From: Lingula anatina
Lineage: Eukaryota > Brachiopoda > Lingulata > Lingulida > Lingulidae
Assembly (NCBI RefSeq): GCF_001039355.2
Contig: NW_019773848.1
Coordinates: forward strand, 485,635 to 529,934
DNA length: 44,300 bases
Reading direction: 5' to 3'
Shown here: in pieces, positions 17,371-32,668 of the stretch
Layout: the number at the start of each line of letters is the position of its first letter
Numbering within the stretch: the first letter of the stretch is position 1
The notes under the pieces: generated by a model
Database searches by the model: none
Told to the model about the DNA's origin: nothing
What the model saw: only the letters and a program-made list of their open reading frames with translations
Position numbers and translations under genes: made by a program

Positions 17371-17432
17371 AAGGGCAGGGTAGCCACAACAACGCGGTAT
17401 GTGTCACTTCCACGGGTAAGAATAAACCCAGA
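17371..17432 (+). repeat. Dispersed repeat family, copy C (3' fragment)
   Basis: Partial copy with the blocks CACAACAAC, ACTTCCA and TAAGAATAAACCCAGA in the same order as copy B, which lies about 70 bases upstream. It may be a nested or tandem 3' fragment. Confidence 0.6.
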
Positions 17433-18040
17433 AATTGTTGTCGTAAGGTTTCATTTCAGTGTGTTTTTTTTTTTTTTTTTTTTGTCTTATCCTTCCGTGG
17501 ACTGTTCAATATCTTAACATACGTATATAGTATAACTCATCATTACAAAAACGTCGGCTTATACGTCTAGCGCATAAACGGTCCGAAAATTACTCTCTAC
17601 GTTCATTTGAATGTCCAAAATTTAGTCCATGTGTTTATTTTCCTCACTACGACGGCTTGACTTTTTTCAACAGTGGTTTGCCTGTTAATCGATGATGCAA
17701 AAGCTACATAACATAATTCGATTCTTCAAATCTTTGTTTAATTTTTGCTTGAGCTACGTAGAATGGAATGCCGAAACGTGCGCATTGTGGAAGAAAAAAC
17801 GCCCTTCGAAATTGGTCATCGGTGATTCATAGTCGCACATACACACACGGACAAATAGCAAATACACACATGCGTGCACGCGTACATGTTGATTCTTAGC
17901 GCCCGCATATATACCCGATAGTATGCCGTGTACTATAAACAGCTGTGGGTCAAGGTTAGAATTGCACAGCGACAGCTTCATACCGTCTGAGCCGTGGATT
18001 ATGGGCGCACCAAGTAGTTTGAATAATGGTAACCCCGAGG

Positions 18041-20749
18041 ATGGCCTCTACGGATAGTGAACATCCGGTAGGTTAGTGACCAAGTCAGTGTGTCAGGTGT
18101 GTTAATGGTCAAGGTGACTGATGTGAGAGGAGAGGTAAAAGGTCACCATGGAAAATAACCGGTGAATCATAGGATTTGGCACGTACATGTACTCCGGGTC
18201 GAGAAACGGGCGCGGACCCACTGTATGTTAGCAGCACATCCACTCAAGTTGGGACGACTTATCTTAGTATATACTGTATTCCTCGATTGTGATTACGATT
18301 GTAACAGAACGGAGACGTACTAATCCTATCTGTAGTTAAAAAAAAAAAAAAAAAGGATGATTTCACCCGTAGCCTCGTAGTCTGTTCAGATAGTGGTCAC
18401 TTTGTTGAGCTGTGCCATCTAGACTGTAAAATTAATGCACCTTGTAGTGCCAGTTACATAATTCTCTTAAGATGATGAGAAAATAGATATTTTAATATTT
18501 TGGCAGATAGTCTAAGAGGCAATTAAGTACAGTAGGGATTTTAAAAGACGTTAAAAAGTTTAGTTCTACGTCAGGAATAACGTCATTCTTAAAGAAAAAA
18601 CTGATACTAAACATAAATACTGTTTAATCATTGACCCTAATTGATAACACTGACTTCCGACCCCCCCCCCTTTACCCAGGGATTGCTAACTGACATACTA
18701 TTGATAAGTTATATGTAGACTTCTAGACGTTAAATGTAATGCATGCTTTATACTCTTTACTTACGGAGGTGTAGCCTGCCGATGTAGTTAATCAGCAAAA
18801 GTGTGATCTTATTTTTCAGAATTACTTCCACGGACTATATCATACGCAGATATACTTTAAGGATTTGACAATTTCCACGTGGTGGGGTGAGATGTTTTCA
18901 CAACATATAGCTTATATTCCCTAACAAAACACAAAAGCAGTCAAATAATCACTTACAAAATCTATCAAAATAATTAATGCATTACAATATTGCTTTAAGT
19001 GATTAAACATACTCCGGGAATTTCTTTTCAGAAAAAAAGAATATTTGTATTTAATTTTCGAGCAAGTGCTGCTAACAATATATATATATATATATATATA
19101 TCCAGAAATAAACGGGTATGGATAGTTTATTTAAGAAATATAATACATTGGGGCTTGTTGTTCAAGTCCTTATAAGTTATATATGAGGGTCATTTAAAAT
19201 AATTGAAAGATCACATGATGGGGTTTCAGAAGATAGGGGTAATTTGAACAAGGAGTTCTAACTGTTAGAACGCCTTGGTTTGAATAACATGTAAGATGTT
19301 TATTGAAGGACTTTATGGACTGAAAACAAAGTCCCTCTTTTTGTTTAATAATATCATTTTAAATTGGAAGGACGGTGATGGTGTTTACGTATTCGTGGTT
19401 GAAGGCGTCATCTGCTTAAACTAATTATTTTTTCAATATCATGTTACTCTTCAGAAGAGTAGCCGTTAGAATAAATACATATATTTTACAAACATAAGTT
19501 TCATTCAAGTGTCTATTGCGTTTTATTAAAAATTTATCAATAATTTTGTAGTAAGTTCTTTTTTTAATTATTGCAGGAACCTTAGTATCATGCATGCTAC
19601 TATTTTTGCTGGCTATTTGTTATGAAGGCCTGAAAGTAGTTCAGGGCGTATATCTAGCGCAGACGACAAGATCTTTTGGTGAGGCCTCTGAAGAAAGATA
19701 TTGCAGTCGTCAGCAAAGCGGAAAGACACAAGCACACCACGAAAACAAGAAGTCCCCGGCTTTAGTCTTTGCTGAAGTAGAGAAAAGGAAACCGCCAGTG
19801 GGTGAGAGAAATGCACCAAGCAAGAAGATCACATCTTTTTTATATGCTTTTAGATACTGGTGAGTGGAAACATGCTCCTAATTAAAAACACGTCCATAGC
19901 CTTCAAACTATAAATGCAAACTGTTGTGCCTTTTTCCTTTTGGTGCGCTTTCGAAAAGATCGTCATACAGAATGTACGTTATTAAAGGGGAGAATCTGCA
20001 ATGATAAGTAACGCAATACATTATATATCACAGTGTCTCCTTAAATGCACCTCCCGATGCGTAGTCTTTAACTTAGACCTTCAGGCCCGTAGCCAGCAAT
20101 TTCAAAAGGGGGGTTCTTTTTCTGAAAAGGTGGACCTTTTCCCATAAAAACTACATGTACCTACATCAAATTTTACCCAGAGTGGACCTTTTCCCAGCAA
20201 AAGGGGCGGTCTTTCGAGCCCCCCGAAACCCCCCTGGCTACGGGCCTGGTCCTTGTTTATTGTAATATTCACTACATGAATACATTGTAACTTAGGCGAT
20301 TGTTTAACATCATGGCAAACATTTTTGTTTTATATTCAATCAGGATCACAGCACGTAGATGTATATGCATCTGCACGCACTTGCTCCGTTCCTGCATTCA
20401 TTCATTACAACTGATTCTGGGCTATTTTTTGATGTTGGCAATTATGACCTACAACTACTGGTACCTTTTGGCTGTGTCATTGGGTGCAGGACTAGGGTAC
20501 TGTCTCCTCTATAGAAAAATGGTCAAACTTGAAAATATCGAAGAGCAAAGAACAGCAGCAATATCAGAAGACGTTACCGATTATCAAACTTTAGAAAGCA
20601 ATCACCTACTGCACAAGGACTACATAAATATTTTCTCATTGTCGGTTCCTTTCTCTGTAGAAAACCAAGGACTTGGAAAACACGTTAACTCAGAGCATCA
20701 GAAAATACGACCAAACTCAAAGTTATATTTGAGAGAAACCTCGGTTTAG
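18041..20749 (+). CDS. CTR-family copper transporter, divergent copy with long loop and tail
   Basis: Member of the CTR/SLC31 family, trimeric three-helix copper(I) channels. Exons: 18041-18067 (tentative start MASTDSEHP, good Kozak, in-phase donor), 18820-18886, 19577-19859 and 20344-20749; 260 aa. Exon 2 (NYFHGLYHTQ..) has exactly the length and phase of the MYFH exon of the copy at 21180-23384, but the leading Met is Asn and the helix-1 FKGW Trp is Leu. Helix 1 ends CYEGLKV; helix 2 has YFLMLAIMTY, keeping the MxxxM copper motif; helix 3 has GAGLGY, the packing glycines. The loop between helices 1 and 2 is basic and longer than usual. The C-tail of about 80 residues lacks the HCH end but carries YQTL and ESNHLL sorting-type motifs and ends ETSV, a class I PDZ-type end. 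Family firm; exon 1 is a guess. Confidence 0.82.
20082..20248. mobile_element. Short hAT-like non-autonomous element (MITE)
   Basis: A 167-bp element in intron 3 of the plus-strand CTR gene. It begins CAGGCCCGTAGCCAG and ends with the exact reverse complement CTGGCTACGGGCCTG. The CAG...CTG ends are typical of hAT elements, and this TIR type recurs in many animal genomes (recalled, not searched). Flanking target duplications are not clear, so it may be old. It is GC-richer than the intron around it. Confidence 0.8.
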
Positions 20750-21179
20750 AATACCAGCAATTAATGAAATGCCAAATGCTGCACAGCGTGAAAATAGAAC
20801 CAAAATTGCCTACCTGAACACCTATGTACTCAGCAAGATACACAGTGACACTTAATCCGTAGCCGTGCATATTGACACACATTATGTGAACGCGTACTGC
20901 CCACTAAAAGTGCGTGATAAAAAAGGAAAAAAATGTACAGGTAAAAGAAAAAATATATACATTTATTTTCAGTAAGAAGTTTTCTGTCTTTGAATTGTTT
21001 GCAATTTGGAATTTATCAGAAAGATGTCAATATATTGACCTCCTTAAGTGATAAGATATCATTATGGGTTCACGATGGACCTTATTCATATCATATATTC
21101 GTATATATGATTTTACAGAACACGGAATGTGAGATTAATCCATTAATATTATATACGTTCAATGTAAGCCAACATTTGT
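20750..21179. other. Spacer between convergent copper transporter genes
   Basis: A 430-bp tail-to-tail spacer. It contains a candidate AATAAA for the minus-strand gene (TTTATT at 20962-20967, 213 bases after its stop). No gene is seen. Confidence 0.6.
20962..20967 (-). terminator. Candidate poly(A) signal of minus-strand CTR gene
   Basis: TTTATT on the plus strand reads AATAAA for the minus-strand copper transporter and lies at a typical distance from its stop codon. Confidence 0.4.
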
Positions 21180-23384
21180 CTAGTGGCAGTGTTCTCCCAG
21201 GTCGACAATAGTAGATCTTTTCCATCCAAATATGAAATATCCCACTCCTGCTCCGAGGGCAACGGCAAGGCACAAGTAAACTTGATAAGTCATGAAGATT
21301 AGCATGAGAAAGTAGCTGATAACAACCTGAACAATATGGAGGAGAGTTTGGAGAAGATGCATCGGATCACACATAGATCTGTAAGAGAAGTGTCACATAC
21401 TGAATACTTGAGAAAGCGACCGCAATCTTGATAACATATATATATAAGAGATATATACGATATATGCGAAAAAAGAATCAGTGACTGTTTGCATTGTAAT
21501 TGTAAAACATGTAGGCCTCCTTCATGCAGTTGGAACTTTCCAGGGAATATTTTAGGCAAACATTACAACCTTCAAATTCTTTAAGATGAGATCAATCGTA
21601 TTTTCTACGTATAGTGGCCTATTCCTCTGGATTTGGTAGAACTTGGAATCGATAAAATATTCAATGTTTTGATTTTATGAACTGAGTTAAAATACTATTT
21701 CTTCAATTTCGTTTTCTAGATTCATTCGTGTACATAACCCTACCGCATTATTCCCTTATCTTGCGACAGCCGTGTATCAGAGATTGTCAGTTTTGTGGTG
21801 GATGCCTCTATACTAGTGTTAAGACGGCGGCCTTTTGATTGCTGTACAAGCAGTTGTTCTCTCAAGACTTTTAGCCCTTCATATAATGCAGCGAGGATGA
21901 AGATTGCGAACCAGGCACCGGCGAGTTCTAAAAAATGAAAAATGGTTAACGAAGAGTTAAATAAACGTCATTAAACGTCTAAACTTTAACAACATTTCTA
22001 ACAACTGAATTGACGCATGAATTAACATAGGCCTGGGTAGGCAAGAAATATATAAGTCAGAAAACTTAGTATGACTTTTTTATGATCCAAGTTCTTATTC
22101 TTAAATAAAGTTTACCTGCACTTTTCATCACCATCCATCCTTTAAACAATATGGTATCACCAAAGTCCGTGTGAAAGTACATCTAAAAGAAATTTAAAAA
22201 AAAAAGCTTGAAAAGAAACCATACATAAACTATTAACCAAGCGTATGGCAGTGTCTCATCCAAATAAAGCAGTGACTCCTGCTGGGTCTTTATACAGCAA
22301 CGTAGTCTAAGATATTTATCACGTAAATAAAACACCACTTAGTCTAATATTTAAGAAATAAACATCTACATTTGGATCAGGTCGTAGACAAGGACTGGAA
22401 TAGTTCTAGTGCCATATACGTTTGATCTATAGACATATAGACACACAATATGCCTACACACACACGTTAACATAACAAAGATTTGTTTAATTTATATTTT
22501 TAATCGTTTAAAGTTTATTTCCACAGTTAGACCCGTAACTTGCCACCTCCTTACAACAGAATTTACAATCAAAATTAGCGTGAATATCACTGTGTGAATG
22601 TGTATAAATTGAGTTTGAAGCGTGTAGTAGTTTTTATGCTCCTCTGATATTTTGAATATTCCTTTATTAGCACTTACACGGTGGCTGCCTGATAATATGA
22701 GACTAGATACATGTACTAAAACGGTTTTTAAGAATGATAGAAAGTGGGACTTTGTCGAACACTAATTTTTCTCAATCACTGCTGTCTGTCTTCCTAAAAT
22801 CAGTTTGCCTGCAAGTTTTAAAGAAATCTTAATTTGGAAAATAAAAATGAATAGATTGAGCTTCGTTACGATAAAGAAAGACAGAGGTCGAAGAAATCAC
22901 CCCGCCGCCTTGTAAAAGTTCTTGTTCCGCCCCTGGTATCTTTATAACGTTTTTTTAAATAATATATTCTCTTTTTATTATGTATCTGAAATGTCTATAA
23001 ACTTATTTTAATCTAATATATATATGGCACTCATTCATTTTATGTAGCCATCTCCAAGCAGCTGGTTAATCAATCGTGACAGGTCCAGGCTAAGATGCAG
23101 TCATCCTGGGCCACTGGCAGACGATCTTTTGACGAAAATTCACAAGACCATTCGTCTCATATAATAACGTAATATTTTTATTCGAATTCTGACCCTCTTT
23201 TGAAAGCCCCGTGTAAACTCACCATGTTTCTCGATACAGATTTTCTTTTAAAATTTCTGGCCATCAATTTTGAGACCCAAAAACTTGCAGATTCTTTCTG
23301 CTGTTTTACCTTCATCATCATATCACTGCCGTTATGCATCTTCGTGGTGTTGGCAGGCAAAGAATCTTCGTGATGGCTGTTCCC
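21180..23384 (-). CDS. SLC31A1: High-affinity copper uptake protein (CTR1/SLC31A1-like)
   Basis: Copper(I) importer of the plasma membrane and endosomes. Exons in phase: 23310-23384, 22116-22182, 21744-21927 and 21180-21378. The first listed exon is open from its acceptor, reads [24 protein letters not shown], and may itself hold the start Met (23337-23339, giving 159 aa) or continue from an unseen upstream exon. Features in order: His/Met-rich ectodomain with DMMMK next to MYFH, helix 1 ending [10 protein letters not shown], cytosolic loop of about 45 residues, helix 2 with [10 protein letters not shown] (MxxxM copper-selectivity motif), helix 3 with [10 protein letters not shown], and a C-terminal HCH tripeptide, the copper hand-off site known from human CTR1. 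It converges on a divergent paralogue at 18041-20749. Length is usual for the family. SLC31A1-like rather than SLC31A2-like because of the Met cluster and HCH end. Confidence 0.9.
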
Positions 23385-25410
23385 CTATGAAAGTAGTGAC
23401 CTTTCCTAAATATTAACCATAGAACAGAACATATATATACAGATGCCATAAACGAATGGGGGTGCATTTTGAAAGTGAAATGGTAAATCTACATGTAATT
23501 CCCACCTTCCATTCCTCCCAAAAAAGAAAAAAGCCTCACAAGAAGATTATTAGAACGTTTCATATGTTAAAATCCTATCAAATCGGGCCATTTATTTTCA
23601 AATAGCACGGAAGTGATGTATTTGTTCTCCATCGTATTGATAATGCACATGTACGAACATAAATAAAGACAAGGCACCAAGGTAATATCATTCTGATACT
23701 ACATAAGTACATAAGTACAGACTTCGGAGCGGGTTGGCGGAACAATTTTCAGGCGCCTCCTTCTTGATATCAAGGTGACGTCAGCAGTTGCGATGTACAC
23801 GTGTATCATAGTCAAATTTTTTTGATGGGGGGGGGGGGGGTGCAAACTTTTCTGGCACTACTGTCTGAAACCCCCAGACACTGAATGTTTGAGAGAGAGT
23901 GAGCGAGAGAGATATTCTTGCCCTTCATCCTTACCACAGAAATTGCATTAACTATCCTCTGATATCAGGTGCCTCTAAAATAGTATACAAACAAAAAGAA
24001 CACTATACAATAATTTTGTAAAACTCTACAAGCACATCCTGAGGTCAGAGAGTAGGAGTTAATGTATAACATAAAGCACACAATACGAATAGTTATTAAC
24101 TACATGTGTGGTGTTGCTAGCGAGTTTAACACTAGTTCGCAAATTTACACTTGCCTTTAACTCCCCGTCAATTGTGTTGGCTTTCGTACAGTTCGTCAAA
24201 AAAGAACTCTTCGCAATGTGGCCGGTGAAACATGCAAAATGTTCCCAACAATCTGATAACTATGACCTAAAACAACACGCTTTACTGTGCATATAAATAA
24301 AGGTCACTTCTAGTCTGATGACAGTTTCAGTGCACGTGACAACAATACGTAGTTGAAAAGTTACATATTAACTCGCGACAAATACAGATAAGGCGACACT
24401 GCAATGCTATAAATCGCCATAAACTACAGTTTATAACAAGGCAATTCTAACGTCATATATTTGGTGCGACTGTCCTTGGGCAAATGTAGCAGTGAAAGAG
24501 AGATGGTGACAGTGTCGTGCACATACATCAAGAACTTATGTAATAAATAGATATCAAATTATCTTTTAAGATAAAGCGCCTGATAATTAACAGCTCAAGT
24601 GGTCGTAGATTTAACCACAAATAATCTTTTAAAAACGTAAATTATCTTAGATAAATGTTTTTTTTTTTAAATATTTTACCGATATGTGTACAGGTAGATG
24701 TTGCACAAGACTAGTACCCATTCCCACTTCATGAAATTTTCACACGTATTTCCGTACAAGGAATCGTTTTTTAAGAGAACTAGCACACTTGCTTGGTCTT
24801 ACTCCCGTCACTTTGTAAGGCACAAACGTCTTACATGTACAATTATCCCATTTTAAAAGAACATTGATTCCAGCACATCGTGAATTTCAGTCCATTTTAA
24901 ACTCCTCTCAAACCAGCACAAACACGCCATCCCATGTTGGCACTTACGATTCACATCTGCTGCGTAGAGGAGCGCACAAGTAACACTCCAAAACTTACCG
25001 ATTCTCGTACGGTTTACAATGGCAAATGTTTTTTTTTTCTTTAACTTATACCATGTTCACTTCAAGTTCTGTTGCAAAACAAGAATAAAGAACGACAAAT
25101 TTCCTTAAATGAAAGATTGTGCAATGTATTTATTTCAAAGAAAGCCTGCATACAACATAGCATTGGCCTAAAACTCCCAGAGGAACAACATAGTTGATAC
25201 AAAAGTACCGAGTGCTGCTGAACAAAAATCCAGAAGTGTAGCCTACAATGGCAGTTATAAATATATATATTGTTCAGTTAGGGAGTGCTGGTCATTTTTC
25301 CTATTGAAATACCTCACAGAGTTTAAGAAAAAAAACACTGTACTGCAGCAACCATATACTAATTTTTTAACAAATGTTTGCTAGTATATGTATCTATTCA
25401 AGCCACTGGT
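23385..25410. other. Spacer between CTR gene and NDUFS8, with possible CTR 5' UTR exon
   Basis: No coding exon was recognised. On the minus strand a good donor (CG then GTAAGT, donor at 24997-24998) ends a stretch without ATG and could be a non-coding first exon of the CTR gene; that is only a guess. Near 23826 there is a G-run, and 25129-25134 holds a poly(A) candidate for NDUFS8. Confidence 0.4.
25129..25134 (-). terminator. Candidate poly(A) signal of NDUFS8
   Basis: TTTATT on the plus strand reads AATAAA on the minus strand, about 277 bases after the NDUFS8 stop codon. Confidence 0.4.
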
Positions 25411-29514
<4,104 letters not shown>

Positions 29515-29602
29515 GTTGCTGCAATGCATCATGGGATTTATCTGCAAAACGAGACTGAACGGAAGTCAACACACTGGTCGCGGGAGATTTTTACATGATA
29601 CG
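29515..29602. promoter_or_regulatory. Bidirectional promoter/5' UTR interval between NDUFS8 and DCTPP1
   Basis: Only 88 bases separate the NDUFS8 start codon (minus) from the chosen DCTPP1 start (plus), so core promoters or 5' UTRs must overlap. There is no evident TATA box. The DCTPP1 frame stays open through this interval with in-frame ATGs at 29513 and 29531. The first shares the CATG of the NDUFS8 start codon. Confidence 0.7.
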
Positions 29603-30744
29603 ATGAATTCGCCTGACGCTAAAAAACAGAAATTGCAGTGCGGAGACGGATCTGATGGTCAGATTAACGTTGCCGACACAGGAGAATTTAGTTTTAGTGA
29701 CAAACCAACATTAGATGACATGTACGTACTGGCATAGAAGTAGAGAAAGCCACTTTCTCTACTTCTATGGTACTGGGATGATATATATATATATATGTAA
29801 TGTAATGATTTTGATATTGCAAAATGCACAACTAATTTTCTTTATGATTGTTTTAAAGCTAGGGATATGAAAATTGCATCCATTCTGAATAAAACCTAGA
29901 TTAACTGACGATGCAGTTTTCATATCCCCCTAAATAATAGTTAGTTTAATATAAGGTTTAGTGTAGCCTATTCTAGTTGAATCAGTTTTTTTTTTTAATT
30001 ATCCCTATATTGATCTTTATTGAGTAGTACTTGTACTTTCCCTGCTTTAGTCTAGACATTATATAATGTATATCAAACTGTATATGGTAATCACTCTGCG
30101 GATTACTTCTTGTATTTGTATTTGATCATGCCCGGATGTAGGGCGATTGTCAATAAACTTCTGATATATGCTGTTTTGATTTACTTCAATAAGTTAACAC
30201 TTGTCGAGAAAGTACATGTACAGGCGGGACAAAACTGCATTCAGTTCACAAATTAAAATTTTTTAAGGCATGTACAGGTACTTAAACATGTTAATATAGC
30301 TTTAGTTATTTGAATAAAATGTCTAGATTTTGAATCTTTATCAGTTTCCTTTAATACATGTTATTATCGCTAATTTCATTATTTGATATTATTATTTGAA
30401 CTGAAGACGAAAGGTACAGCACGAGTTTTGTAAAGAAAGGAACTGGGACCAATTTCACACCCCAAGAAATATACTTTTGGCCATGGTAGGAGAAGTAGGG
30501 GAAGTGTCAGAGTTATTGTAAGTTTGTTTGTGTGTTTATTTGTTTAAATACATGTACTCAGCTCAAAAGTTCAGTCTGCATATGTATTAGAGCATGTCAC
30601 AACAAAAAAGATTTTTAAAAAATGTTATCGAGGGTACTATTTTTTAAGTAAACAAATGTGTAAATCTCTTTTGAAAAACACTTCTTGCTACATTTGTTTA
30701 CACATATATATTTGGTATCTGCCAGCTACATTAGCACACATAGT

Positions 30745-30802
<58 letters not shown>

Positions 30803-31409
30803 GTGCTAATACAGTTTAAATTACATTGCTTAGTGTATGTTTATATTTTGAGGGAAATATAGAAGTAATAGGTGACATTTTTTAAGGTGTTATTTCATTC
30901 ATCCTTTTTGCAGTCAGTGGAGAGGTGAAGTAAAAGAAGGATTGCCAGGTGATTTTCATTATATCATGAATTTTTCCTTTAAAATGTTTCCCTTGCTTGA
31001 AATTTAGTTAATTTTATTTTGAAAGGAGAAAAGTGCAGGTTTTAAAAGTCGGATGAAAATATGAAACTACAAGGGTGCAGATGTGATGACATAACATATT
31101 TTGTTGAATGTAATATTTACCACTGTTATGTAACATATTCACATAATGAGCCATACAGGCATGCACAGTAAATACAATTTTATTTGACAATTTTTTTTTT
31201 GTATTTCAGATTGGTCAGAAAAAGACAAAAAACATCTAGCACAGGAGCTCAGTGATGTGTTGATTTACCTTGTTCGATTAAGTGAAAGGTGCCACATTGA
31301 CTTGCCAGCTGCAGCATTGGAAAAAATAGAAATGAACAAAAAGAAGTACCCTGCACATGTAGTGTATGGTTCCAGTAAAAAATACTCGGAATATGATCTC
31401 AAGGAATAA
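29603..31409 (+). CDS. DCTPP1: dCTP pyrophosphatase 1 (all-alpha NTP pyrophosphatase, MazG-like)
   Basis: Hydrolyses dCTP and modified dCTP analogues to the monophosphate plus pyrophosphate, cleaning the nucleotide pool. Four phased exons: 29603-29721, 30407-30517, 30914-30948 and 31210-31409; 154 aa. The metal-binding ExxE..ExxD signature of the MazG superfamily is present: GEVGEVSELFQW with Glu69/Glu72, and LAQELSDVLIYL with Glu101/Asp104. Family blocks TLDDI, RNWDQFHTPRN, DLPAAALEKIEMNKKKYP and the final SSKKYSEY match animal DCTPP1. The start at 29603 gives a usual length; upstream in-frame ATGs (29513, 29531) could add a hydrophobic/basic leader. It shares a very short promoter with NDUFS8. 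Identification is firm. Confidence 0.96.
30749..30799. repeat. (AT)n microsatellite in DCTPP1 intron 2
   Basis: About 51 bases of AT dinucleotide between DCTPP1 exons 2 and 3. Confidence 0.97.
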
Positions 31410-32002
31410 CACAGCCCATAAGTGTAGATGCACTCTTTACATTTTAATTGACTTTTTGAACTAATTTGTAGCTTACGTTGTAATGTTTTAAATGTAGAAT
31501 AGAAAAAACTTTTGTATGTTTTCAGTTATGCTTAGTGTTGTGAACAAATTTATGGTTTGGGTGGATAGTTACAGATCACTCCTTGGATTTTAATTAGATT
31601 TTTTTAATAACATGTAATAAAAAATGAACAGAGGTCCTATCAAATTAAGATATAATTTTCATAAAGTGTGATATCTCTGTACTAGTACATGTAACTAAAA
31701 AATGAGGGTAATGTTGAAAAGGAAAGTGTCTGGAGATTTCAACTTTGCTTGACCCATTTTCAAGGTCAAATGGGAGATAAAAAGTTTAAATGAAAAATTT
31801 TTATGTACACTCTGACCTGAAACCCTGTTTTGGTGACATCTTTTGGATGTCCACACTGACATGGATACGTGATTAAAAATTGCTGGTGATCACGTAGTTT
31901 AGTGTTATGTAATATTATTTTGTGCACCTTTTTATTTTGTACATTTGGCAGCTTTACTGCCTTGTTTTGACTACAATTTCCAAAGTTCATAGAACTTTGC
32001 AA

Positions 32003-32069
<67 letters not shown>

Positions 32070-32668
32070 GTCTCCCTAGTACTGCTCAAGTTTGGGGTCA
32101 GCTGATGCATTTCCACAGATTTGTGTCAGTCATTACATGTCAAAATTATAACTCCATTTATTATCCCTTTCAATGTGCCTACCCTAGCTGATGGTACATA
32201 CCAGAAGATGTGTCACCTCTCTGACCCAAGAGTTTTTTGTTAATTTATTTATTTGATTTTATGATTTGTAGTTGTTTATTGTTGTTTCAACAGTAAGCAT
32301 TTTATCATAATTTTAAATTATGTAAACCAAAACCAAAGCATATTTTTGGTCAAAATTACAATTTTTATTAATAAAAAATTTTAGACAGCATTCTTCATTT
32401 TATTAATTACATGTTATCTGTGTTTCCAATGTAATCATTTTTTCTTTATATATAATACATAATTTACAGCACAGTGGCTTTGTTTAATACTTGTATAAGT
32501 TGATGCCACTTTAATGAATGTCCATACATTCATCAAAGGTAAACACTCCTTATGTACATTGTATTGTAAATAATCAACCCTATATCTGTCAAAATTACAA
32601 ACACTGGAAGCAATGAGTCTTCAGGTATTTTCAGGAATAAAAAGACTAGGAGTACAATGGCAAAGTTA
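31410..32668. other. Tail-to-tail spacer between DCTPP1 and DRC10
   Basis: Contains both 3' UTRs and a long AT microsatellite. AATAAA near 31617 is a candidate end for DCTPP1. No gene is recognised. Confidence 0.6.
32007..32066. repeat. (AT)n microsatellite
   Basis: About 60 bases of AT dinucleotide between DCTPP1 and DRC10. It produces a meaningless IYIYIY frame on the minus strand. Confidence 0.97.

Larger units (their letters stand above)
13460..18040. other. Gene-poor spacer with dispersed repeats
   Basis: No exon with recognisable protein similarity was found on either strand. It holds one unit of the 98-bp repeat, three related repeat fragments near 15.7-17.4 kb, homopolymer tracts (G18 near 14850, T-rich near 15900 and 17465) and CpG-containing patches near 15590. 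Open frames of 60-114 codons here are low-complexity or lack splice context and motifs. Confidence 0.55.

Noticed and set aside
18738-18767. Alternative CTR start exon MHALYSLLTE
   Set aside because: It would leave an intron of only about 52 bp with a weak GTGTAG donor.
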